A DNA stretch of 64,000 nt, from assembly GCA_041691795.1 (NCBI GenBank), contig JBEPTX010000003.1:104971-168970 (forward strand). The letters are read 5' to 3'. Origin of the DNA: JBEPTX01 sp041691795 (lineage in GTDB: Bacteria > Patescibacteriota > Saccharimonadia > Saccharimonadales > Saccharimonadaceae). A program made the translations under genes and the position numbers. Position 1 is the stretch's first letter. Every line of letters begins with the position of its first letter. The notes under the pieces are model-generated. The model saw nothing but the letters and a program-made list of their open reading frames with translations, was not told the origin of the DNA and did not search any database. Shown piece after piece: positions 33,424 through 41,227 of this stretch.

Positions 33424-34286
33424 TTGTCTCCCTTCAGAGACTCATTGAGGCGGTAAATGGCGTCCATCAATGGCGATGGAATACCATAGCCGTCGAGGAA
33501 CATCCTCCATGCATGCAGATCTTTAGGCAGACACTCACCCCCGAAAGGACCAGCATCCCGCGTTCCGTAAAACGGATTATACATGCCTTCTGAGGTGATC
33601 GCCGCGAGGCGAATCGCCAGATCAGCATTGATACCAGCCACGCTTGCGGCCCGTCTCACATCGTTGAAAAATGTGATCTTGGCCGCATTAAACACGTTGT
33701 GTACGTACTTCTGGAGCTCTGCTTCGTCTGCGGAACATTCATAAATGTCTACGGCAAAACAGCTGTACAAATCACGTAGACGACGTCGAGCCTCGACGTT
33801 CACCTCGTCAGACCCGATCAGGATCAAACGAGGAGAAAGTGAATCCTCGAACGCCGCGTGAGCACGTAAGTACTCGGGATTGTAGCAGACACCAAAGTCT
33901 ACTCCAGCCCTTTTACCCGAGTGCTTCTCAAGCACACTGGTGAGTTCCGTTGTGGTGCCAGGCGGCATCGTCGACCGATAAACGACGACTTTATATTCGT
34001 CACCGTTCAGCCAACGCAGCTTGTCGCCAAGCGTTTGTGTTGCTTTGACGAGATAGGACTTATCGATTCCCGTCGATATCGAAGGTGTAGGGACGGAGAG
34101 AAACACAAACTCAACATCATTGAGTTTGAGATTCTCAGGACTTACAGCAGCCAGTCCGCATCTCTGCAGATCGGCTACTCTTTCCGGATTGACATCAGCA
34201 AATGTGACGTCGTTACCGTGGGTAGCAAATGCCCTCCCAAAGGCGCTACCAACAACTCCGGCACCAACTACGACAAGTTTCGTCAT
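33420..34286 (-). CDS. UDP-glucose 6-dehydrogenase-like protein, short form
   Basis: A 288-residue NAD-dependent enzyme. The Rossmann start is VVGAGVVGSAFGRAFA (5-20). VFLSVPTP, STMPPGTT and YNPEYLRAHAAFEDSL are family landmarks. The catalytic Cys252 is in GPFGGECLPKD. Usual enzymes have about 390-450 residues; the C-terminal UDP-binding domain seems to be missing here, although the gene ends naturally and is coupled to the next one. It would oxidise a nucleotide sugar to a uronic acid for the adjacent glycosyltransferase. A good SD (AAGGAGAAACG) precedes the start. The short length may mean a different substrate or reliance on a partner. Confidence 0.8.
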   Translation of the reverse strand: MTKLVVVGAGVVGSAFGRAFATHGNDVTFADVNPERVADLQRCGLAAVSPENLKLNDVEFVFLSVPTPSISTGIDKSYLVKATQTLGDKLRWLNGDEYKVVVYRSTMPPGTTTELTSVLEKHSGKRAGVDFGVCYNPEYLRAHAAFEDSLSPRLILIGSDEVNVEARRRLRDLYSCFAVDIYECSADEAELQKYVHNVFNAAKITFFNDVRRAASVAGINADLAIRLAAITSEGMYNPFYGTRDAGPFGGECLPKDLHAWRMFLDGYGIPSPLMDAIYRLNESLKGDK

Positions 34287-34443
34287 CGTTTCTCCTTGGT
34301 TTCGTGTGATTGGATATTATAAGGTACAGACGCCTCCAGGGCTATTTCGTGCCTTAGTATTGTCGCCTGGTTATTTTAGCACAATTAACAGATGTGTCAA
34401 GCAGTCTATGGTGGTGTGAATGGGTTGGGACACTACACTAGCA

Positions 34444-34472
34444 TTGTTTTATTGAGTAAATAGTTTTATAAT
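34444..34472 (+). promoter_or_regulatory. Sigma-70-type promoter of the lipoprotein gene
   Basis: TTGTTT (34444-34449), a 17-base spacer, TATAAT (34467-34472). The leader of about 70 bases ends in a strong SD. Confidence 0.7.
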
Positions 34473-34548
34473 ATATTCGAACGAAGGCTTGCAACGACGC
34501 TTTCTTTTCGTTTTGTCCTTTTCATACTCTCAGGAAGGAGGTGGTGAG

Positions 34549-35625
34549 ATGATGCGTATCGCTACCTATGTCACGGCAATCGTTGCCGTGACAATACTTG
34601 CGAGCTGCACACAGTCATCACCCAGTACACCCAATGCAACCACAACTCACGGCCCCCCAAAGCCCGTCACTTTCTTTCAAAAGGGAGTACAGGTCAACTG
34701 GCACACAAAGGGCGACCCTGCGTATGTTGCCAAAGCTGCCAAACGATCCGTCGACTATGCAGCAGGACTTGGCGCCAACTCGATTGGCATCACAACGCCT
34801 ATCTATGTAGATGGAGACAAGCCGACTACCGTTTATGCAGGTGAGCGGACCCCGAGTCCCAACGAGTTGGGAATGATCCTGGATGCGGCGAAAGCCAGCC
34901 ATCTACGGACCATGGTACGCCCACTCGTCGACGATGCAAGTGTTAAGTCGAAGGGAGCGACAGACAAGTTTCGAGGCAAGATTGAGCCTGTTGACGTACC
35001 GAAATGGTTCGCCGACTACGCGAGATTGTTGGATTCGTACGTGCCTACGCTCATCGACCACCAGGTTGACGAGTTTGTGCTTGGCACAGAACTTGTCTCA
35101 CTCCAAAACTACCCCGAGGAGTGGCAGAAGCTGTACGACCACGTGAAGGAATCTGGTTACCAGGGGGTGCTGAGTTTTGCACTTAACTGGGACGACCAGC
35201 ACACGTTCACGATGCCATTTGAAACATGGGGTGTTGACGCCTACCCGAAAACAACTCTTGATGACGAAGCAACCGTGCCTCAGATTCAGGACGCGATTAC
35301 AGGCTGGCTCAATACCATACCAACGGAAATTCGTCACGATCTTACCTTTCAGGAGGTCGGGCTCGCGGCACAGATAAGCATGTACAAACGACCATGGAAC
35401 GCGGGCAGCAATGCTCTCAATCAAGTACTGCGGCCGGACATGCAAGCCAAATGGTTTGTCGCGATGTGCAATGTCGCAAAGCAAAACAACATCCAGGGCA
35501 TCTACTACTGGGTGATTGATAGCAATAAGGACCCGGCGTCAGCAGATCCAATCGCTGATCCACCCAAAAGCTGGATCGGTCGACCTGCCGAGCAGGTGGT
35601 TCGCGATTGCTTTGCTACACCCTAG
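34549..35625 (+). CDS. Lipoprotein with a GH113-like glycoside hydrolase domain
   Basis: The start at 34549 is set by GGAGG 7 bases upstream, giving 358 residues. The signal peptide ends in a lipobox (VTILASC) with Cys 20, so the mature protein is membrane-anchored outside. The rest has a TIM-barrel look: GVQVNWHTKGD, ANSIGITTPIYVDGD, LDAAKASHLRTMVRPLVDD. GTELVSLQ carries a likely acid/base Glu, and FQEVGLAAQ a likely nucleophile Glu. This pattern resembles GH113 (beta-mannanase) and related families. The substrate is not certain; mannose-containing host surface glycans are one possibility. Confidence 0.7.
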   Translation: MMRIATYVTAIVAVTILASCTQSSPSTPNATTTHGPPKPVTFFQKGVQVNWHTKGDPAYVAKAAKRSVDYAAGLGANSIGITTPIYVDGDKPTTVYAGERTPSPNELGMILDAAKASHLRTMVRPLVDDASVKSKGATDKFRGKIEPVDVPKWFADYARLLDSYVPTLIDHQVDEFVLGTELVSLQNYPEEWQKLYDHVKESGYQGVLSFALNWDDQHTFTMPFETWGVDAYPKTTLDDEATVPQIQDAITGWLNTIPTEIRHDLTFQEVGLAAQISMYKRPWNAGSNALNQVLRPDMQAKWFVAMCNVAKQNNIQGIYYWVIDSNKDPASADPIADPPKSWIGRPAEQVVRDCFATP

Positions 35626-35649
35626 AGAGGAGAAAAGGACTGGCTCACA

Positions 35650-35692
35650 GAATATCAACCACCGCGTTGATACACCTGTGGGCCTTTCCTAT
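35650..35692 (+). terminator. Terminator after the lipoprotein gene
   Basis: An outer stem GGCTCACAG / CTGTGGGCC with one mismatch and an inner ATCAAC/GTTGAT stem, followed by T-rich sequence. Confidence 0.7.
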
Positions 35693-35716
35693 GTTCCAGA
35701 ACTGTTAATTATATGG

Positions 35717-35722
35717 TATTAT
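35717..35722 (+). promoter_or_regulatory. -10 box of leaderless promoter for the RNA methyltransferase
   Basis: TATTAT, 8 bases before the ATG at 35731; no SD between. Confidence 0.5.
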
Positions 35723-35730
35723 AAGTAGTA

Positions 35731-37035
35731 ATGACTCAAAAATCTTTTGCAATTGTCGAGACAACACTCGATAAGATCGTCGGTGGTGGCCAAACAATTG
35801 GTACACTTGAATATGGCAAAAAATTGTTTGCCTGGGGTGGATTACCTGGTGAAAAGGTGAGTGTCCAGCTAACCAAGAAAAAATCCAGCATGGTCGAAGG
35901 CGTCGTCGTCGAAGTCCTCGAACCAAGCCCAGATCGAGTGCATCCACACGACGAGGACAGCTATTTGTCGACCAGTCCGTGGCAAATCGTCAAATTCGAC
36001 ACCGAACAACACTACAAATCAGCCCTCATCGAAGAGGCATTCGAACTACATGACATCGTTTTGCCACAGCCAATTGGTGTCTATACTGATGGCAACGAAT
36101 ACGAATACCGCAACAAAATCGAATTTAGTTTTTGGTGGGACAAAGAATCCGAACAGCTAGATTTGGCATTTTTCCGTCGTGGTACTCATGGCAAAATCCC
36201 TGTCGATGGCACTAGTTTGGCACGCCCGGCCATCAATATTGCAGCCCATGCTATCCGTGATGTGCTCCGCAAACGCCCAATTCAAGCATTTATGCTCAAA
36301 ACCGTCATTATCCGCTGCGATCAATCTGGCAATGTTGCCGCACAGTTGTATGTAAAGGACGAAATGTTCGATGCATTCACCGAAAAAGAATTGAATTCAC
36401 TCGGTATTGCAGGCTTTGAACTTATTTTCAGCAACCCCAAAAGCCCCGCCAGCGTGATCACCAAACGACTACAAGCTTGGGGCGAAATCACCCTGACCGA
36501 TAAAATCCTGGACGTACCATTTACGTACGCTGTCGAAGGCTTTTTCCAGATTAATATTCCTGTCTATGAACAAGCGCTGCGTGACATGAAAGAGTGGGTA
36601 GATAGCGCCAAACCAACCGTCGACCTCTACAGTGGTGTCGGTAGTATCGGCCTGACCATCGGTGGCGACAATGTCACAATGGTCGAAATCAACGAACATG
36701 CCGTGCGCGAAATGGAACGCAATATCAAAGCCATGGACCGGGCAAAAACCGCCAAAGCCATCCTGGCCCCGAGCGAAACCGCGCTCGAACACATCACAAG
36801 TGACAGCACGATCATCCTCGATCCACCACGCGCTGGACTGCACGAAGACGTCGTCAATAAACTGTTAGAATCAGCACCAGAACGAATCATTTATCTCTCT
36901 TGTAACCCCGTCACCCAAGCCCGCGACGTCGCCCGTTTGGCCGAAAAGTACGGTATCCGTCACCACCAGGGCTACAACTTCTTCCCACGTACGCCACACA
37001 TCGAACATCTCGTTATTCTCGATAAAAAATCGTAG
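35731..37035 (+). CDS. 23S rRNA/tRNA uracil-5-methyltransferase, RlmD/TrmA family
   Basis: A 434-residue SAM-dependent enzyme. An N-terminal TRAM-like beta-barrel (about 1-65, KIVGGGQTIGTLEYGKKLFAW) binds RNA. The catalytic part contains FTYAVEGFFQIN, the SAM-binding VDLYSGVGSIGLTI, the DPPRAGL motif, and the catalytic Cys in IYLSCNPVTQARDV. The four-Cys iron-sulfur cluster typical of RlmD is not evident near the N-terminus, so the exact target base is open. The start is supported by the leaderless promoter at 35717. Confidence 0.92.
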   Translation: MTQKSFAIVETTLDKIVGGGQTIGTLEYGKKLFAWGGLPGEKVSVQLTKKKSSMVEGVVVEVLEPSPDRVHPHDEDSYLSTSPWQIVKFDTEQHYKSALIEEAFELHDIVLPQPIGVYTDGNEYEYRNKIEFSFWWDKESEQLDLAFFRRGTHGKIPVDGTSLARPAINIAAHAIRDVLRKRPIQAFMLKTVIIRCDQSGNVAAQLYVKDEMFDAFTEKELNSLGIAGFELIFSNPKSPASVITKRLQAWGEITLTDKILDVPFTYAVEGFFQINIPVYEQALRDMKEWVDSAKPTVDLYSGVGSIGLTIGGDNVTMVEINEHAVREMERNIKAMDRAKTAKAILAPSETALEHITSDSTIILDPPRAGLHEDVVNKLLESAPERIIYLSCNPVTQARDVARLAEKYGIRHHQGYNFFPRTPHIEHLVILDKKS

Positions 37036-37054
37036 ATAATTTGAATGAATAACC

Positions 37055-37085
37055 TGGATTCCCTGATCAAGTCAGGGAATGACAA
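37055..37085 (+). repeat. REP-like palindrome, copy 1
   Basis: GGATTCCCTGA-TCAAG-TCAGGGAATGACA. It has the shape GGAT..CC.G-TCAAG-C.GG..ATGACA shared with copies at 37104, 52197 and 63944. Confidence 0.7.
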
Positions 37086-37103
37086 TTGGTGGTTTAATGA
37101 TTG

Positions 37104-37131
37104 GATCCTGAATCAAGTTCAGGATGACAGG
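37104..37131 (+). repeat. REP-like palindrome, copy 2
   Basis: GGATCCTGAA-TCAAG-TTCAGGATGACA. It lies in tandem with copy 1, downstream of the methyltransferase gene. Confidence 0.7.
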
Positions 37132-37155
37132 GCGAGGGCGCAGAATGACGGGAAA

Positions 37156-37644
37156 CTAGCTCGTTTTAATCCGCCGATAGGCAAATTTGGCCGACGTGCG
37201 CCACCCACTACTGGCATCAGTGTCGAACTGTTTGATCTCTCCGTCGACGACTTCATGGATCTGTACTAGGGCAGGGTTGTATGGGGCTAGGGTACGATAA
37301 AATATAAGATCTTGGCTAGTTATATGGCCACGACCGGGGAAAACGTCGCGGAATTTGTCGCGACCGATTCCGTCGAAATAATCAATATGGCCCTTAGGCG
37401 GGAGATACAATTCGGCTTTTAATCCCATCCGATTGACGATCTTTTTGACATCACCCAGGACTTGTTTTGAATGCGCAGTCACATACACAAACAACTGCTT
37501 TTTAGTAGTCAGAAACACCGTTGCCTCGCCCGTATGACTGACGGGCACTTGGCGTACGATTACCTTGTCGATATCGACGATCAATCCAAACTTATCCTTT
37601 GCAATCTGTTCTAGGGCTAGGTCGTCGTAGATATCGTCACTCAT
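37156..37644 (-). CDS. Unknown soluble protein, 162 residues
   Basis: Starts MSDDIYDDLALEQIAKDKFG. A mixed alpha/beta pattern follows (VDIDKVIVRQVPVSHTGEATVFLTTKKQLFVYVTAHSK cut into strands), then YFDGIGRDKFRDVFPGRGHI. It ends in basic residues. A TATAAT ends 11 bases before the ATG and no SD is present, so RNA is nearly leaderless. No family recognised. Confidence 0.7.
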   Translation of the reverse strand: MSDDIYDDLALEQIAKDKFGLIVDIDKVIVRQVPVSHTGEATVFLTTKKQLFVYVTAHSKQVLGDVKKIVNRMGLKAELYLPPKGHIDYFDGIGRDKFRDVFPGRGHITSQDLIFYRTLAPYNPALVQIHEVVDGEIKQFDTDASSGWRTSAKFAYRRIKTS

Positions 37645-37746
37645 TATTATCTGTCATTATAGCATTTCAGGCGTTTTGTGGACGAAAAAATCAATTCATG
37701 ACATAATGTGCTGGTCAGATTCATTCTCATTCGAAAGGATAGGGAA

Positions 37747-38220
37747 GTGAAAAAGAGTACCGTGAGAGACCACGTTTATGACGTGATAACCAAATATTGG
37801 GACTACGAGCCAGAGGTATTTCGGACACGTACCCGTGTTCCAATGACCGAGAGTATTCTGATGTCGCATGAGATGAGACTCAGACTGCGGAGCCTGCGTC
37901 GGAAAAACCGGCGACATCCGAACCAACTTGACGATATCATCGCACAAGCGGCGTTGACGCAACTTTTCGAATGTAAGTCAGTGGATGCAGTGAGTTGTTT
38001 CGAGCGCCTGCTCGATGACCATTTCGAACCAATTCGGATTCACTGCCTCGCTCTGGTCCGTGCCTACAGGCAAGCTTATCCCGACGGCGACCAAGTGACC
38101 ACCGACGAGAACGTCTTCGCAAGTTTTATTGATCTCCTCGTGACCGAGCTGGACTCTATAGGAAAGTGGATGTATTCACCACTCGAACCTGCCGGTCACA
38201 TATTGGTCTGCCTCAACTGA
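37747..38220 (+). CDS. Unknown soluble protein (GTG start), 157 residues
   Basis: I prefer the GTG at 37747, because AAAGGATAGGGAA lies directly before it; the upstream ATG (37708) has no ribosome site. The protein is basic at the start (KKSTVRDHVYDVITKYW, RLRLRSLRRKNRRH) and helical later (IHCLALVRAYRQAYPDGDQ). No family recognised. It is GC-richer than the genes before it and is followed by a strong terminator. Confidence 0.65.
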   Translation: MKKSTVRDHVYDVITKYWDYEPEVFRTRTRVPMTESILMSHEMRLRLRSLRRKNRRHPNQLDDIIAQAALTQLFECKSVDAVSCFERLLDDHFEPIRIHCLALVRAYRQAYPDGDQVTTDENVFASFIDLLVTELDSIGKWMYSPLEPAGHILVCLN

Positions 38221-38242
38221 CACCCCCACAACCCGCTCGGCA

Positions 38243-38287
38243 GCGAAAACTCCATTCCTTGCCTCGAGCAGGAAGTGGGGTTTTCGC
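38243..38287 (+). terminator. Strong hairpin terminator
   Basis: GCGAAAAC / GTTTTCGC outer stem with an inner CCA-TTCCT / AGGAA-TGG stem and one bulge. Confidence 0.8.
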
Positions 38288-38364
38288 TTTGTTGACACCA
38301 GTAACATTTAGTTTTATTCTTATACCATTCATCCCGACGTACCTACACCGACAGTGAGGCAAAC

Positions 38365-38790
38365 ATGAACCGTTACAGCAAGTTGCTGACAATCGTTACC
38401 TTTATCGTCCCCAGTATCGTTGTCGTCAAGCGACTGAGCATCCACGTACGGGGAAGAATGCTGCTGGCTGAACACCGCGCAACATTCAGCGAATCGATCA
38501 AGATCGAGGACGAGGCACTACGCATCATTATCGATCAGATGTCTGCAATATCTGCAGACCCATCCGCAATGAACCGTCTCTTGTACAAGATGTACAGACG
38601 ACTCATGGAACAGGCTATCCTTCATCAATACGAGATCGAGATGAGCAGCCACCCAGACAGTGATTCACTTGCAAAACAGTGGTACAGAGTCAACATTCCG
38701 TTCCTCGCAGAAAGATTGAGTTTTCATCGCAATGCGTGGATGCTCGCAGGTCATTCTACTGTCGAACTCGACCGCTACGGGACAGAATAA
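38365..38790 (+). CDS. Small membrane-anchored unknown protein, 141 residues
   Basis: An N-terminal helix (LLTIVTFIVPSIVVV, residues 7-21) is followed by a basic turn and a helical soluble part (IKIEDEALRIIIDQMSAIS, LLYKMYRRLMEQAILHQYEIEM). No family recognised. No strong SD is seen (GAGGCAAAC before the ATG). It is followed by a hairpin at 38814-38846. With the preceding gene and the one at 39511 it forms a run of isolated small genes, each with its own terminator. Confidence 0.65.
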   Translation: MNRYSKLLTIVTFIVPSIVVVKRLSIHVRGRMLLAEHRATFSESIKIEDEALRIIIDQMSAISADPSAMNRLLYKMYRRLMEQAILHQYEIEMSSHPDSDSLAKQWYRVNIPFLAERLSFHRNAWMLAGHSTVELDRYGTE

Positions 38791-38813
38791 CCCCGTCATG
38801 CACGCTCGCCGCG

Positions 38814-38846
38814 ACCCCCGCTGCTAGAGCAGTATGGCGGGGATTT
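38814..38846 (+). terminator. Hairpin terminator
   Basis: CCCCGC (from 38816) pairs with GCGGGG (38837-38842) around an inner TGCT/AGCA-type stem, then ATTT. Confidence 0.6.
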
Positions 38847-38891
38847 CGCATTTATTGACAAATATATAAAATAGAGTATAGTAATCTCACT

Positions 38892-39446
38892 ATGAGTGAG
38901 CTAAATCCAAAGTCTAACCTAATAACTGGTATTGTACCTCAGCATGATTTTCCAAAAGTTGATCTGACAGATAGCAATGCCGCCGTACTTGATTTTCTGC
39001 TGCGCGATCGCGAGTTTACCCAGGCAACCCATGTCGCTACCGAAGAAAATATCTTTCTCTATAGAATTGCGCATCCAGCGCTTCTCCTCATCGGTGAGAA
39101 TGGTTTCGATAGTTCCGCTAACCTTGTACGATTCGACGCTGGTATACGTTTCCATGAAATCGTATCCGGTATGATGTCCCCAACCCTCCGTCAATATGAC
39201 GAAGGTACTGCCGTAAAACTCACTCGCCGTGCACTCGATCGAGTGGAATATGTTCATCCAATTACAACACTCCTCGATATGCGCGATGCTTTCATGGACA
39301 CTCAGCCTAATACAAGTGATCTGCTAAGGTCTGTCATTCCGGGCGTAGGTGAGGCCGGAATTATGGGAGCAGCGATAAGTCGTCAAATAGATCTGGACGT
39401 TGGTGAGCTCTCGCTGCTCGAAAGTCTCTACAACGACGAAGATTAG
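38892..39446 (+). CDS. Unknown soluble protein, 184 residues
   Basis: Starts MSELNPKSNLITGIVPQHDF. Mixed alpha/beta with an acidic end (LSLLESLYNDED). TATAGT lies 9 bases before the ATG and there is no SD, suggesting a leaderless mRNA. No family recognised. Confidence 0.65.
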   Translation: MSELNPKSNLITGIVPQHDFPKVDLTDSNAAVLDFLLRDREFTQATHVATEENIFLYRIAHPALLLIGENGFDSSANLVRFDAGIRFHEIVSGMMSPTLRQYDEGTAVKLTRRALDRVEYVHPITTLLDMRDAFMDTQPNTSDLLRSVIPGVGEAGIMGAAISRQIDLDVGELSLLESLYNDED

Positions 39447-39510
39447 TTGACATTTTCTAGTTTTCATCCTACTATATACATACATTTCGTCTACAGAGTT
39501 GGAGAAGTAC

Positions 39511-40140
39511 ATGACAATTCGGAAAAAGGCTAAGCAGAAACCCTCGCTGAACAATGCAAGGGAGCTGGAGCTCAGGCAAGACTTTATCAAGGAAGTTTCA
39601 AGCGAGCACGGTTGGGATCCAGAAAGCCCAGGAATCAAGGCCATATGGGAGAACGAGCAGCATTTGCTCTCTCTCGACTGGAATTCGTTCTACGATTTCG
39701 TCAACGGAGTCATAGATCCAGTAACGCCGCTGAACTACGAACGATTGCCGGAAGGCATCATCGTCAAGCGAGGTTTCCACCAGCTGGGCCCGACCCCAAT
39801 CCAGATCGCCAACTGGCACATCCATGAGGGTGGTGGCTGGATGGTGAACAGCCGGACGATTACCGTCGGAACCGACCAGACAACCGTGCGCGATGCGCAG
39901 GGAAAAGTCATTGTCGTTTTCGAAATGGCAGGCAGAAGGTTCGGTCACAACGGTATCGGCAACAGTGTCTGGTGGCTCATCGAAAACGCCACGACGCTGG
40001 TCACCGCGATCACTGGACTCAAAGTCACGCACAGCGAAATCATGCGCGACAGAGACTACGGCTTCGGCGATCTCGTGTTCGAGAAAACCAGCGACGGCAA
40101 GTGGCATAGCCACCAGGTGAAAGTTCCATTGGCACAATGA
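39511..40140 (+). CDS. Unknown soluble protein, 209 residues
   Basis: I start at the ATG at 39511 (MTIRKKAKQKPSLNN), preceded by GGAGAAGTAC; a TTG at 39499 is less likely because it lies on the ribosome site. The N-terminus is basic and helical. The middle is beta-rich with many Trp and His (IANWHIHEGGGWMVNSRTITVG, GNSVWWLIENA). It ends WHSHQVKVPLAQ. No family recognised. It is followed by a terminator-like hairpin. Confidence 0.65.
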   Translation: MTIRKKAKQKPSLNNARELELRQDFIKEVSSEHGWDPESPGIKAIWENEQHLLSLDWNSFYDFVNGVIDPVTPLNYERLPEGIIVKRGFHQLGPTPIQIANWHIHEGGGWMVNSRTITVGTDQTTVRDAQGKVIVVFEMAGRRFGHNGIGNSVWWLIENATTLVTAITGLKVTHSEIMRDRDYGFGDLVFEKTSDGKWHSHQVKVPLAQ

Positions 40141-40160
40141 TCCAACTGCAAGACGAAACG

Positions 40161-40196
40161 TCGGTCACCCCATTAGGGTGGCCGAATTTTCGTTTT
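40161..40196 (+). terminator. Hairpin terminator
   Basis: CGGTCACCC (40162-40170) with GGGTGGCCG (40176-40184), and a flanking ACG/CGT extension, followed by TTTT. Confidence 0.75.
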
Positions 40197-40222
40197 ATGG
40201 TTCTGTTATAATAAAAGGACAA

Positions 40223-41227
40223 ATGTACACCGAAACCCACCACAAAGAAATGGGAAATACCCCCAGAAAAGTTGCATCATGGTTCCATGCAACCGTGCTC
40301 TATATACTGCTTGTTGTGTGTGGAATTTTGGTGACAATACCGTATTTTGATCACACCACTTCAGCCGAATCCCATCAAAACCTTGGCACCGATATACCGG
40401 CTGACCCCAAACAAGTTGCCGCCAATCTTTCGTATGTATCAATTGGCGATTCAATCGCATCGGGTGCTGGCCTCCCAACGCAAACCGGAACAAGCGAGTG
40501 CGACCAATCACCAGAGGCATACCCGAACCTCGTCGCAAAATCGCTACAAATGAAGTTAACATCTCTTGCATGTTCTGGCGCCAGAACATCTGCTGGAATA
40601 ATCAAAACGCAGTTTGTCTATGCAACCGCCACAACCATCCAGCCGCAAATTGATCGACTTTTTGAGTCCAAAACCACACCAAATCTTGTCACAATTACCA
40701 TAGGTGCCAATGACCTGGGCTGGATGCCAATATTCACAAAATGTATGACATCGACGTGCGACACAGATGCAGCGACGATAGCTATGTATCGCCAGTTGCC
40801 AATCCTTCGCAAGAATCTTGATACAGTTTTGACGCGTATTCACGAACAGTATCCATCACCACCTCACGTCATTGTGACCGGATTTTTTCAGCCATTTCCG
40901 GCAACTATATCGGCTGATTGTTCAGATATGAAAGGTGTTACTCAGAGCGAGGCAACCTGGACACGCGATGTCACAATCCAGATCAATAACTATATTCAGT
41001 CAATGCTGGAAAACTACCCATCAGTTAGCTTTAGCCCAATCGATTTCACAGGGCACGAGGCCTGCACATCAGATCCTTGGATACTAAGCGATGATTCAAA
41101 AGCACCGTTCCATGCCAATACAAAAGGAGAACAGGCGATGGCTAGCGCTATTATTGATACTTATACCCGGCCGACATCTGATGTGCTTTATGGCTTTTGG
41201 CGTACAATAGATAGTAATGGATTTTGA
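40223..41227 (+). CDS. SGNH/GDSL-type hydrolase, membrane-anchored and outside
   Basis: The start at 40223 has TATAAT 10 bases upstream, with AAAGGA between. An N-terminal helix (ATVLYILLVVCGILVTIPYF, residues 23-42) anchors the protein. The catalytic domain has block I YVSIGDSIASGAG with Ser77, the Gly of block II in SGARTSAGI, block III IGANDLG, and a late Asp/His region DPWILSDDSKAPFHANTKGEQ. Four or more Cys suggest disulfides. The family hydrolyses esters, often lipids or acetyl groups on glycans. The stop overlaps the helicase start by 11 bases. A second SGNH protein lies at 61054. Confidence 0.85.
   Translation: MYTETHHKEMGNTPRKVASWFHATVLYILLVVCGILVTIPYFDHTTSAESHQNLGTDIPADPKQVAANLSYVSIGDSIASGAGLPTQTGTSECDQSPEAYPNLVAKSLQMKLTSLACSGARTSAGIIKTQFVYATATTIQPQIDRLFESKTTPNLVTITIGANDLGWMPIFTKCMTSTCDTDAATIAMYRQLPILRKNLDTVLTRIHEQYPSPPHVIVTGFFQPFPATISADCSDMKGVTQSEATWTRDVTIQINNYIQSMLENYPSVSFSPIDFTGHEACTSDPWILSDDSKAPFHANTKGEQAMASAIIDTYTRPTSDVLYGFWRTIDSNGF
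41203..41208 (+). promoter_or_regulatory. -10 box of leaderless promoter for the helicase
   Basis: TACAAT inside the end of the hydrolase gene, 8 bases before the ATG at 41217; no SD. Confidence 0.5.
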
